Origin: Sedimentibacter sp.
GTDB taxonomy: Bacteria; Bacillota; Clostridia; Tissierellales; Sedimentibacteraceae
Direction of reading: 5' to 3'
Length of the DNA stretch: 64,000 nucleotides
Assembly: GCA_018436705.1 (NCBI GenBank)
Contig: JAHDLA010000020.1
Location: forward strand, 1-64,000
Shown here: positions 9,485 to 17,986 of the stretch, in pieces
Layout of the letters: every line of letters begins with the position of its first letter
How positions within the stretch are numbered: position 1 is the first letter of the stretch
Program-made: the position numbers and the translations under genes
The notes under the pieces: generated by a model
Told to the model about the DNA's origin: nothing
What the model saw: only the letters and a program-made list of their open reading frames with translations
The model's database searches: none

Positions 9485-11131
9485 TTATATTGCGATTTCG
9501 CTGTTTTGTATTATGCTTAAATATCTGAGTGCTTCAATTGCGTCCCAGAAAAAACATTCTTCGCCTATGAGTTCTTTCATTCCAGATCGTTGGAACATAT
9601 CCATCACATTTTCTTGAACTCCGCAAAACATAATGCAGGCTCCATTTTCAGCTGCCTTTTTCACAACTTCCTTAAATTCTCCAACAGCAGACTCATCGAT
9701 GCTGGTTACAGCTCTCATTGAAATTATAATATTGTCTGCATTAAGAGAATTAAATGTAACTTGCTCAAGCTTATCCTTTGTCATAAAGAAAAGCGGCCCT
9801 GTAATATACATAATTTTTGTGGTTTTGTGATCTGACATTATCTTGTGGCCTTTTATTCTATCAATATCCACATCGCTTACATCAACTTTTAGCTGGCTGT
9901 TTTTTACCACAAATATCATTATTCCCATGAACACTCCTATTAAAATAGCAACGGTCAGGTCAAACATGACTGTTGCGACCATAGTTATGGCAAACTCTAG
10001 AATAGCATTTGCAAATTTTTTGCTGAATATATAATTTATTTCATTCCATTCATTCATGCGCCAAGCAGTAACCATAAGAACTCCTGCAAGAGCAGACAGA
10101 GGAATTACAGACATTACTGAGCCCAGCAAAAACATTGACGCAAGAAGCCCGACAGAATGAATAATGCTTACCAATCTTGTCTGTCCCCCTGATTTAATAG
10201 CTACGCTTGTGCGGGCAATCGCTGCAGTTGCAGGAACGCCTCCCAGAAAAGGAATAATGGCATTTCCTATACCTTGGGCAACAAGCTCTCTGTCTGCATT
10301 GAGCTTCTCGTTTTTCATCTTGCCGGCAGAAGCTCCGCAAAGAAGGCTTTCAATCATTCCAAGCATTGCGATGCTAATTGCAGGGCTTATCATGCTAGAA
10401 ACATTAGATAAGGTCATGACGCCAAATGTAAGCCTGTTTTCAGACAATAAAGTTTTCGGTATATCGCCAACAACAGTAACCGGCAATTTTAAGATCCAGT
10501 TGACAGCAAGTGCAATTATAATACCTGCAAGAGAAGACGGAAATTTTGCATTCCATTTCTTAGGCCATGCAACCATTACTACAATTATCAGCAACCCAAA
10601 CATCACTGCGTAAAGATTTGGCGAAAATCCCAACTCTCCGTATGACAAAAGCTTCTGCAGTGCATTTTCTCCCTTGGAAACTGTACCGAAGAAGTTATCT
10701 ACCTGTCCCAGCGCTATTATTACGGCAATGCCTGAAGTAAATCCGGTTATAACCGGAGACGGTATGAATGACACAAGTTTTCCGAAACGAAAGGCGGCTG
10801 CAATGAGCAATATTACTCCCGATAAAAATCCGGCTAAGAAGACGCCGTCCATTCCGTTTTTAACGGCAAGAGACATAAGTATTGCTGACATGGCTCCCGT
10901 AGGTCCTGAAATTTGATATGAAGCTCCGGAAAGACCGCCTATAAGAAGTCCGGCTATTATTGCCGTAATAAGCCCCGAAGCTGCATCCGCTCCGGAGCTT
11001 ACACCAAAAGCCAGCGCCAAAGGAAGTGCTACAGCTGTAACTGTCAATCCTGCCATAATGTCTTGAGATAATTTTTTGCCGTTGTATCCTTTGAACTCAA
11101 GCTTTAAATCTTGAAAATACTGTTTTATCAT
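9485..11131 (-). CDS. SulP family anion permease with STAS domain
   Basis: SulP proteins are membrane carriers for sulfate, bicarbonate or dicarboxylates. The 548-residue protein has the SulP core of 10-14 membrane helices (about residues 25-400), including the signature near helix 2 (GASYQISGPTGAMSAI). A C-terminal cytoplasmic STAS domain (about 420-545) carries the SIDESAVGEFKEVV loop. Start chosen at ATG 11131: GGAGAG lies 4 bases upstream, and the earlier ATG at 11143 would place that site inside the coding region. It is monocistronic. No sulfate-assimilation genes lie nearby, so the anion cannot be named; bicarbonate or a C4-dicarboxylate are as likely as sulfate. Confidence 0.85.
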   Translation of the reverse strand: MIKQYFQDLKLEFKGYNGKKLSQDIMAGLTVTAVALPLALAFGVSSGADAASGLITAIIAGLLIGGLSGASYQISGPTGAMSAILMSLAVKNGMDGVFLAGFLSGVILLIAAAFRFGKLVSFIPSPVITGFTSGIAVIIALGQVDNFFGTVSKGENALQKLLSYGELGFSPNLYAVMFGLLIIVVMVAWPKKWNAKFPSSLAGIIIALAVNWILKLPVTVVGDIPKTLLSENRLTFGVMTLSNVSSMISPAISIAMLGMIESLLCGASAGKMKNEKLNADRELVAQGIGNAIIPFLGGVPATAAIARTSVAIKSGGQTRLVSIIHSVGLLASMFLLGSVMSVIPLSALAGVLMVTAWRMNEWNEINYIFSKKFANAILEFAITMVATVMFDLTVAILIGVFMGIMIFVVKNSQLKVDVSDVDIDRIKGHKIMSDHKTTKIMYITGPLFFMTKDKLEQVTFNSLNADNIIISMRAVTSIDESAVGEFKEVVKKAAENGACIMFCGVQENVMDMFQRSGMKELIGEECFFWDAIEALRYLSIIQNSEIAI

Positions 11132-11368
11132 TTTTCTCTCCATTAGTTGTAATTATTATGATGCCAGAAAGAATGTTACCACTTAATCTGCCTAAAGGCA
11201 ACAAAAAAAGCTGGTAGTTTCATGTTATTTTGCTAAAAACGTTTTTATGGAGGCTTCCTAAACAATCTGAATCTCAAGGATATCTGTCTAATTATATATA
11301 TATGTTAATAGTGCGAATAATTTGTTCTGTTAGGAAATAGTTATAAAGTTACCCATTAAATTAGCTCT

Positions 11369-11396
11369 TTGTATTTTTCGTAAAATAATATATAAT
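11369..11396 (+). promoter_or_regulatory. Putative promoter of truA
   Basis: TTGTAT (11369-11374), a 16-base spacer and a perfect TATAAT (11391-11396), 27 bases before the truA start codon. Confidence 0.55.
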
Positions 11397-11423
11397 AGGT
11401 GTTATTAAACGACGGAGAAAAAT

Positions 11424-12161
11424 ATGAGAAATGTAAAGATGGTTATTCAGTATGACGGTTCACGTTATAAGGGATGGCAGAAGCAGAGCAAAAAGGTAAA
11501 TACAATACAAGGGAGACTGGAAGATATATTATCCGGGATGACAGGAGAGGATGTTCAGCTTATAGGCTGTGGAAGGACTGATGCGGGAGTCCATGCTTTA
11601 AATTATACTGCGAATTTCCATACGCCTTCAAATCTGAACGTAGATGAAATGCAGGTGTATATTAATAGAAAACTGCCTGACGATATAGCACTGTTATCTA
11701 TAAAAAATGCAAGTGAAAGATTTCATGCAAGGTACAATATACTGTCAAAGACATATATGTACAAAATTAATAATGGCGCATCCAAAAATGTATTTGAAAG
11801 AATGTATGTACATAATATTGATGAGAAGCTTGATTTGGGAAAAATGAGGGAGTGTTCAGAGATTTTAGTCGGAACTCATGACTTCCAAAGCTTTACAACC
11901 TTAAAATCAAAAACCAAATCAACAGTAAGGACTATTAATTATATTAATATAGAAGAAAAAAACGGCATTGTTGAAATAGATGTAAACGGGAACGGTTTTT
12001 TGTGGAATATGGTTAGGATTATCCTAGGTACGCTTATTGAAGCAGGAAAGGGTAATTTAAACAGAGAAGATGTTGCATCTATTTTAGATTCCAAAAAAAG
12101 AGAGAAGGCAGGACCAATGGCTCCTCCAAAAGCACTTTTTTTAAAATATGTCGAATATTAA
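11424..12161 (+). CDS. truA: tRNA pseudouridine(38-40) synthase TruA
   Basis: Isomerises uridines 38-40 in the anticodon arm of tRNAs to pseudouridine. The 245-residue protein has the catalytic aspartate in GCGRTDAGVHAL (about residues 47-58), the opening MVIQYDGSRYKGWQ and the late GNGFLWNMVRIILGTL motif. A CGGAGAAAA ribosome binding site precedes ATG. It is followed after 36 bases by a sensor kinase gene with no terminator between, so the two-component genes may be transcribed from the truA promoter. Confidence 0.95.
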   Translation: MRNVKMVIQYDGSRYKGWQKQSKKVNTIQGRLEDILSGMTGEDVQLIGCGRTDAGVHALNYTANFHTPSNLNVDEMQVYINRKLPDDIALLSIKNASERFHARYNILSKTYMYKINNGASKNVFERMYVHNIDEKLDLGKMRECSEILVGTHDFQSFTTLKSKTKSTVRTINYINIEEKNGIVEIDVNGNGFLWNMVRIILGTLIEAGKGNLNREDVASILDSKKREKAGPMAPPKALFLKYVEY

Positions 12162-12197
12162 TTCCGGAAGATTAAATTACTAAAGGATGAAAAATAA

Positions 12198-13787
12198 ATG
12201 AAAATGAAATTAGGAACACAAATAACAATTTTCTTTGTTATAATTTTGATTTTTTCATTAGGCAGTATGACATTTCTTTCTTACCACCAAATGAGAATAA
12301 TATTAACTGATGAGCTTGAAGAAAAGCTTATGAATATTGCTGTATATGCATCAGAGGACTATATGGTCATAGACTGCTTAGACGGATATGAAAATTTTAC
12401 AAATGAGGAACTAAATGAGCATATTGAAGAAATCCGATCTGAAACCAATGTAGATTTTATTACTGTATTCGGAATGGACAGATTAAGGCTTACACATCCG
12501 GTTAAGGAGAAAATAGGAAAAGAGTTTGAAGGGGGAGATGAAGGCAGAGCGCTGACAGAACCTTCCAGGTATATCTCCAGTGCTGTTGGTTCATTGGGCA
12601 AATCTTTGAGGGCTTTTTCCCCTGTTTATAAAGATGGGGTTCAGGTGGGGGCAGTTTGCGTAGGAAGTACTCTTGTTGAGATAAACAAGGAGACATTTGC
12701 CAAGACAGAGCAGTTTGTGCCTTTTATACTAATAGGATTGGTTTTAGGCATATGCTGTGCTTACATATTAACTACCAATATAAAGTATGAGATTCTAGGC
12801 ATGGAACCCAGAGAAATAACGTTGCTGCTAAAGCAGAATGATGCCATACTTGAAAATGTTAAAGAAGGCATTATTACTCTGGATGAAAAGGGAAATCTGA
12901 TTCAATTCAATAAGGAGGCAGCCAAAATACTTGGGTTGACTCGAAAAGACATGAACAGAAACATTAATATGTTCATCAACCTAGAAGATGCAAACAGGCT
13001 AATGAATGATGAAAATAACATTGAGGATTTTGAAGTTAAAATAAGGCCTGGTGTGACTGTTTTATGCAAGTACAATGTATTGAAAGATGATAAAAATCAT
13101 ATAATAGGTCAGGTAATAAACTTCAGAGATTTGACGGATGTGAAAAGAATAGCTGAAGAACTGACAGGCATACAAAAAATGGCATGGTCTCTGAGAGCTC
13201 AAAACCATGAATTTATGAATAAGCTGCATACAATTTCCGGCTTAATTCAGCTTGAGGAATATGATGAAGCCATTAAATATATTTCTAAAACATCAAGCAG
13301 GGGGAATGATGTGACCAGTACAATAACAGGAAGAATTAAAAATATAAATATTGCTGCAATTCTTCTTGCTAAATATTATAAAGCTGAAGAGCTAAGAATT
13401 AAATTAGAAATTGATAAGTCATCTTTTTTAAACAAGGTACCGGAACATTTAAATGATGATGATTTAAGCTCGGTAATCGGTAATTTAATTGAAAATTCTC
13501 TTGATGCTGTAAGTGTTGACGGAACCGGAAAAATACTTTTTAAAATGTCGGAGGATGATGATAAAGTAATCATTGACATAAAAGATAATGGACCTGGAGT
13601 ACCGGAGAATATAAAAGAAAAAATATACGAGAGAAACTTCAGTACTAAGTCTGGCCAGAGAGGGTTTGGACTTTACATAGTCAAAAATATTATTGAAAAT
13701 GCAAATGGTGAAATAACTTTGTCAACAGATAAAGGCACTTCGTGGCACATAGAAATACCAATAGAAGATGGTGATGAAAATGATTAA
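12198..13787 (+). CDS. CitA/DcuS-family sensor histidine kinase
   Basis: This is a membrane sensor of 529 residues with the layout of CitA/DcuS carboxylate sensors. It has TM1 (about 8-27), an extracytoplasmic PDC/Cache domain (about 33-170), TM2 (about 173-193), a PAS domain (about 212-312), a dimerisation helix with phospho-acceptor His337 (RAQNHEFMNKLH), and an HATPase domain (NLIENSLDAV, DNGPGVPE, GFGLYIV). In this family the extracytoplasmic PAS-like domain binds citrate or C4-dicarboxylates directly. The stop overlaps the start of the response-regulator gene. Likely targets are the carboxylate uptake and lyase genes nearby, but I see no obvious binding site that proves this. Confidence 0.9.
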   Translation: MKMKLGTQITIFFVIILIFSLGSMTFLSYHQMRIILTDELEEKLMNIAVYASEDYMVIDCLDGYENFTNEELNEHIEEIRSETNVDFITVFGMDRLRLTHPVKEKIGKEFEGGDEGRALTEPSRYISSAVGSLGKSLRAFSPVYKDGVQVGAVCVGSTLVEINKETFAKTEQFVPFILIGLVLGICCAYILTTNIKYEILGMEPREITLLLKQNDAILENVKEGIITLDEKGNLIQFNKEAAKILGLTRKDMNRNINMFINLEDANRLMNDENNIEDFEVKIRPGVTVLCKYNVLKDDKNHIIGQVINFRDLTDVKRIAEELTGIQKMAWSLRAQNHEFMNKLHTISGLIQLEEYDEAIKYISKTSSRGNDVTSTITGRIKNINIAAILLAKYYKAEELRIKLEIDKSSFLNKVPEHLNDDDLSSVIGNLIENSLDAVSVDGTGKILFKMSEDDDKVIIDIKDNGPGVPENIKEKIYERNFSTKSGQRGFGLYIVKNIIENANGEITLSTDKGTSWHIEIPIEDGDEND

Positions 13788-14481
13788 TGTTTTGATTTTA
13801 GAAGACGATCCTATGGTAAGAGACATAAATTCAAAGTTCCTTTTTAAAATTGACGGATTTCATTTGGCTAAAGCTGCCGCAAACATATCGGAAGCTCAGG
13901 AATATATTAAACAAAGCAATGTGGACCTGGTTCTTCTGGATATTTATCTTCCTAAAGAAAATGGCATTGATTTTCTGAAATGGCTGAGAAGAAAAGAAAT
14001 GGAAGTGGATGTAATACTTATAACAGCTGATAAGACAAGTAATATGGTTCAAGAAGCATTTAGATACGGAGCTGTGGATTATCTTATTAAGCCTTTTACA
14101 TTTGAAAGATTTGAAGAAGCTCTTACTAACTACAAACAAAGGTATAACAAAATAAATGATCTTGATACAATTGAACAAAAAATGTTGGATAAATATATTT
14201 CAAAGAATGTTGCATTGAATGATAATAAAAACAGCGGTGAAGGAAGGGAATATGAAAAGGGGATTAATAAATATACCTACAATATTATTTGGAAAGAAAT
14301 ATGCAGGTCATCATCAGGAGAATTTTTAACGGCTGAAGAAGTGTCAGAAAAATCCACAGTCGCAAGAGTTACCGTGAGAAAATATCTTGAGTATATGGAA
14401 AGGGAAGGAAAGGTTGAGAAGCTGATTGAATATGGTAAAATCGGTCGTCCTCAGCATAAATACAAATGCAAGAAAAAATAA
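13780..14481 (+). CDS. CitB/DcuR-family response regulator
   Basis: Two-component response regulator, 233 residues. The receiver domain (1-120) has acidic Asp9/Asp10, phospho-acceptor Asp54 (LLDIYLP) and the conserved lysine in LIKPF near 104. A linker leads to a C-terminal helix-turn-helix of the CitB/DcuR type (TAEEVSEKSTVARVTVRKYLEYME). In-frame ATG codons occur at 13768, 13774 and 13780. The last is used because the protein then begins with the canonical MINVLILEDD and GGTG lies 6 bases upstream. It overlaps the kinase gene and ends before a strong terminator. Confidence 0.9.
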   Translation: MINVLILEDDPMVRDINSKFLFKIDGFHLAKAAANISEAQEYIKQSNVDLVLLDIYLPKENGIDFLKWLRRKEMEVDVILITADKTSNMVQEAFRYGAVDYLIKPFTFERFEEALTNYKQRYNKINDLDTIEQKMLDKYISKNVALNDNKNSGEGREYEKGINKYTYNIIWKEICRSSSGEFLTAEEVSEKSTVARVTVRKYLEYMEREGKVEKLIEYGKIGRPQHKYKCKKK

Positions 14482-14502
14482 TATCGTACCATAAAGATAA
14501 AG

Positions 14503-14540
14503 GTCTGCTGTTTCTTTTGTAGGAACAGCAGACTTTTAAT
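14503..14540. terminator. Terminator of the two-component operon
   Basis: A 10-bp stem (GTCTGCTGTT/AACAGCAGAC) with an 11-base loop, followed by TTTT. It lies between the convergent response-regulator and GntP genes and could serve both. Confidence 0.8.
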
Positions 14541-14566
14541 ATGTTGATTTGCAGATTAACTAAATA

Positions 14567-15892
14567 CTACATAAATATAACGGATATAAAAGTTGCAATT
14601 AAAGTTATGATAAGAGGTATCAATACGCTGCATACTAATACATGTTTGTAAGCACTTTTATGGTTTAGACCGAGAACTGCAAACATCAGGAATAACCCGG
14701 GTGAATGTGGTAGTGTATCAAGTGCACCTGCAGAAATACTAGTAAGTCTGTGCAGTACTCCGAAGTTTGCACTTGAGCTAAGAAATGTATCTGAAAGTGA
14801 GCTGTACATAATTTTTAGACCGCCTGATGAAGAACCTGTAACAGCGGAAACAACCATTGTAGCAACTATACCCTGAACGTAGGTATTAAGATTAAGGCTT
14901 AAAACCCATTCAAGAATATTGCCGTATGCTACGGAGTTCTGCACAACTGTTCCGAAGGCTACAACGCCCGCAAGGCCTCCGATACCGCTTATACCACCTC
15001 CTAATCCTCTTGATACCAAATCTTTCATATTTTTATCTTTAAACTTTTCTAAATTTATAACAAATGTTAGAATGGCACCTGCAAGCATTGCTGTTGTTGC
15101 CAGCATAGTTGAATTTTTTATAAAGCGGCTTCCTATAATTATGATAAGTACTAATGCAATTATGGGAAAAAATGATTTCCACTGAGAAGGAAGTTCGCTG
15201 CGATCCTTAATTTCATACTTGCTTGAATTTTCTGTTAAGGCAATTTCAGTCCAGTGCTCGCCTTTGTTTTTTGCTTGTTTTTCCGCGTAGTTCATGTAAA
15301 ACATAGACATTGCAAACATTGCTAATCCGCAAATTATGCCCATTAAGGGAGCAGCGGTCAAGGTTGTGCCGAGGTATTGCGTAGGTATTACATTTGTTAA
15401 AGCAGGCGAGCCAGGAAGAGCTGTCATGGTGTAAGTCGCCGAACCGGTTATGAGGCATGCCATAGTAAGATGACGAGGTATATCAGCTTCTCTGAACAAT
15501 AAAAACATTATGGGAGCTACGGCATAAACAACTACAAATAAGCTTACTCCTCCATACGTCAGTGCACTTATTATCAATGTACAGACGAGAAGTACTTTAT
15601 TTTTGCCGAACCAATCTATGAACTGATAACCTATTGATGTTGCGCAGCCTGATACATTCATTAGCTCAGCATATAAACTTGAGCTTGCAAATAGCAGGAA
15701 GTAGCTTAAATAAGCTCCTGTATAGCCCTGCATGTAGTATGTTGCAAATCCTTCCCAAATATTGATTCTATTAAAAATTATTACAACAAGTGATGCAAGC
15801 AAAGTCAGGGGCAAGGCACCGAGGCCTTTGTATGCACCGACTATCAGGACAATTACTGCAAAAATAAGACCTATAATAGCTATGGTATTCAT
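14567..15892 (-). CDS. GntP family permease
   Basis: This is a 441-residue proton-coupled carrier of the GntP family, with about 12 membrane segments. Family blocks include TYGGVSLFVVVYAVAPI, TALPGSPALTNVIPTQ and VTGSSSGGLKIMYSSL. GntP members carry gluconate and other sugar acids, and some carry D-3-hydroxybutyrate or similar hydroxy acids. An AAGGAG site precedes ATG. It lies 92 bases downstream of a PanE-like dehydrogenase on the same strand with no hairpin between, so it is probably the second gene of the sigma-54-controlled operon starting at 17010. That context favours a hydroxy acid rather than gluconate, since no gluconate kinase is present. Confidence 0.85.
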   Translation of the reverse strand: MNTIAIIGLIFAVIVLIVGAYKGLGALPLTLLASLVVIIFNRINIWEGFATYYMQGYTGAYLSYFLLFASSSLYAELMNVSGCATSIGYQFIDWFGKNKVLLVCTLIISALTYGGVSLFVVVYAVAPIMFLLFREADIPRHLTMACLITGSATYTMTALPGSPALTNVIPTQYLGTTLTAAPLMGIICGLAMFAMSMFYMNYAEKQAKNKGEHWTEIALTENSSKYEIKDRSELPSQWKSFFPIIALVLIIIIGSRFIKNSTMLATTAMLAGAILTFVINLEKFKDKNMKDLVSRGLGGGISGIGGLAGVVAFGTVVQNSVAYGNILEWVLSLNLNTYVQGIVATMVVSAVTGSSSGGLKIMYSSLSDTFLSSSANFGVLHRLTSISAGALDTLPHSPGLFLMFAVLGLNHKSAYKHVLVCSVLIPLIITLIATFISVIFM

Positions 15893-15984
15893 ATTATTTT
15901 CTCCTTATTATAATCTTGATGTACTCGGATTAATATATTTCTACTAGTTAACGAATATATTGATATTAACATACGTTTATTTAT

Positions 15985-17010
15985 TTATACAAGTTCAGGG
16001 ATATCAAAGAATTTCAAATTATCCATGCTTAGTGGAAGTTCCTTATTCTCTATACCTTTAATAATTTTAACAACAGTATCATTAAAAGGTGTTGGTACTC
16101 CGTGCTTTATTCCCTGCTGAACAACAAACCCGTTAATCATATCCACTTCAGTCTTTTTGCCCTTTTCCAAATCTTGAAGCATGCTTGCCTTTGCAGTTGT
16201 TTTGTCAGCATAAAATTTTCTGAAGCATTTTTGAGAAGTTTCAAAATGTTCCTTGGTATCAACTTTTCCGAAATCTCTCATATCCATTCCCATTGAAGGT
16301 TCAAATTTTATTTTTGTCTTATCACAAATTTCAACTATTTCTTTTGCAATATAGCTTAAGCATGCGCTGGACTTCGGGTTATCAAGCACATCTCCAAATA
16401 TAGAGCCTGTAGCTGCAGACATTCCGCTCATACAGCTGTTGTATATTAATTTTGACCAGCGTGCTCCCATTAAGTTATTGACTATAGTAACAGGACCCAT
16501 GTGCTCAAGTACTATTGCAGCTTTTTTTATCCTGTCTGTCAATTTACCGTCAATTTCCCCTATATCAAATAGAGTATCTCCTGAAGTAACATCCTGAGTA
16601 ACCTCGGAAACACCAGGGCTTATAAAAGTAGCACCCCAAAGCACAGTACCGCCGATAGTTCTGTTTCCTCCTATATATTCGGAAACGCTGTATTCAGGAA
16701 CACCATTTTGTAAAGTACAAACTATGCTGTCGCTGTGAAGAAAATTCTTAAGATATGGCAATGCCTCAGCATTTGAGGTTTGCTTTGTAAAAATAAATAT
16801 TATATCATATTTACCCTTCATTTGATTTGGTGTAAAAGCGTTTACATCAACGGTAAAATTTGAGCATCCGATTATTCGAGCTCCATTTCTATTTAGTTCA
16901 TTTACATGTTCAACGTAACTATCGATTAAATCTACATTCTGTCCATTTTTTGTTAAAAAAGCACCTAAAACTGTGCCCATTGCACCGCAACCATAAATTG
17001 CTGCTCTCAT
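15985..17010 (-). CDS. Ketopantoate reductase (PanE/ApbA) family dehydrogenase
   Basis: This is a 341-residue NAD(P)-dependent dehydrogenase. An N-terminal Rossmann fold carries GCGAMG (residues 7-12), followed by FIFTKQ and LQNGVPE. The C-terminal helical domain has GARWSKLIYN and EVDMINGFVVQQG. True PanE reduces 2-ketopantoate in CoA synthesis, but no pantothenate genes are nearby and many relatives act on other hydroxy/keto acids. The start is ATG 17010 with GGAGGA 9 bases upstream; a TTG at 17025 contains that site. A sigma-54 promoter lies upstream, so it is probably a catabolic enzyme oxidising a hydroxy acid brought in by the GntP carrier. Confidence 0.8.
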   Translation of the reverse strand: MRAAIYGCGAMGTVLGAFLTKNGQNVDLIDSYVEHVNELNRNGARIIGCSNFTVDVNAFTPNQMKGKYDIIFIFTKQTSNAEALPYLKNFLHSDSIVCTLQNGVPEYSVSEYIGGNRTIGGTVLWGATFISPGVSEVTQDVTSGDTLFDIGEIDGKLTDRIKKAAIVLEHMGPVTIVNNLMGARWSKLIYNSCMSGMSAATGSIFGDVLDNPKSSACLSYIAKEIVEICDKTKIKFEPSMGMDMRDFGKVDTKEHFETSQKCFRKFYADKTTAKASMLQDLEKGKKTEVDMINGFVVQQGIKHGVPTPFNDTVVKIIKGIENKELPLSMDNLKFFDIPELV

Positions 17011-17054
17011 TATTATTTCCTCCAATTTAAATAAATTTTTTTCAAGGTAATAAA

Positions 17055-17072
17055 ATGCAAATAATATGCCAA
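17055..17072 (-). promoter_or_regulatory. Sigma-54 -24/-12 promoter of the PanE-like/GntP operon
   Basis: On the minus strand: TTGGCAT (17066-17072), 5 bases, TTGCAT (17055-17060). The invariant GG and GC are separated by exactly 10 bases, as in sigma-54 promoters. It lies 45 bases before the start codon and 58 bases from the shared palindromic element at 17131. Confidence 0.7.
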
Positions 17073-17130
17073 TTATAAATTGAGGTATATCAGTCTTTAT
17101 CTATATAGATATTTAAACTTTGTAGAGAAT

Positions 17131-17160
17131 TTAATCAATAATACCGATGAAATTGATTAA
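17131..17160. promoter_or_regulatory. Enhancer (UAS) palindrome shared by divergent sigma-54 promoters
   Basis: TTAATCA (17131-17137), 16 bases, TGATTAA (17154-17160). It lies nearly midway between the two divergent -24/-12 promoters (58 and 62 bases away). The same half-sites with the same 16-base spacing recur at 19462. It is the likely binding site of the adjacent enhancer-binding protein. Confidence 0.75.
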
Positions 17161-17222
17161 AAGTTATACAATAAGTCAGTGGCTTGTAAATATAATCCCA
17201 TCAATACCTAAAATTTGGGCTA

Positions 17223-17240
17223 TTGGCACAAATATTGCTT
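17223..17240 (+). promoter_or_regulatory. Sigma-54 -24/-12 promoter of the MaoC gene
   Basis: TTGGCAC (17223-17229), 5 bases, TTGCTT (17235-17240): a perfect match to the sigma-54 consensus with GG-N10-GC. It lies 40 bases before the MaoC start codon. Confidence 0.88.
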
Positions 17241-17280
17241 GAATTAATAATTAAATATTATAATAAGAGGTATAGTTCAA

Positions 17281-17697
17281 ATGATAGGATTAAAGATTAA
17301 TGAATTGAAGATTGGACAAAAATCAACATATACAAAGACAATATCAGAAACGGATGTGTATCTGTTTGCGGGAATAAGCGGGGATATCAATCCGGCACAT
17401 ATTAATGATGAATATGCTAAAAATACAATTTTTAAAACAAGGATTGCCCATGGCATTTTAACTGCATCGTTGATATCTGCAGTAATAGGGATGCAGCTTC
17501 CTGGGCCGGGTACAATATATGTATCGCAAACGCTTAAATTTACAGCACCTGTGTATTTTGGAGATACAATATCGGCGAGCGTTAAAATTAAAGAGATATT
17601 TGAAGAAAATAATAGAGTTTCATTAATTACTTACTGCAAAAACCAAAATAATGATTTTGTATTAAAGGGGGAAGCTATGGTAATTCCTCCAAAATAG
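17281..17697 (+). CDS. MaoC-like (R)-specific enoyl-CoA hydratase
   Basis: This is a 138-residue single hot-dog protein. The hydratase-2 motif is SGDINPAHIND with catalytic Asp35 and His40, followed by RIAHGILTASLIS, as in PhaJ-type (R)-enoyl-CoA hydratases. The expected reaction is reversible dehydration of (R)-3-hydroxyacyl-CoA; intact catalytic residues favour this over a thioesterase role. It is controlled by a sigma-54 promoter and followed by a 289-base gap before the enhancer-binding protein gene. In that gap a weak hairpin (ACCTC/GAGGT, about 17760-17797) is followed by T-rich sequence and may end the transcript. Confidence 0.88.
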   Translation: MIGLKINELKIGQKSTYTKTISETDVYLFAGISGDINPAHINDEYAKNTIFKTRIAHGILTASLISAVIGMQLPGPGTIYVSQTLKFTAPVYFGDTISASVKIKEIFEENNRVSLITYCKNQNNDFVLKGEAMVIPPK

Positions 17698-17986
17698 TTA
17701 GATTATCACTGAGCTTAGCACAATTATAAAATATTTATTTGGAACCAAAGATTATATAAGACCTCTAGACTGACATAAATTATGTGAGATGGAGGTTTAT
17801 TATTATGGGCGTGAGAGCAAAGCAATGCTAGTTTACAGATAAAGATTTTACATATACCGTATGCTTTAATCGAAGACATTCTTTTCATTGCAAAGATTAA
17901 TATAGATGTTGGATGGCCATATATGATATGGTACAATTAATTAAAAATATTGAACTAATCTATTATCACCAACTAAGGAGTGTGTT

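Noticed and set aside
15985..17010. panE for pantothenate biosynthesis
   Set aside because: A sigma-54 promoter, the BKACE/MaoC/GntP context and lack of panB/panC argue for another hydroxy or keto acid; no gene symbol was given.
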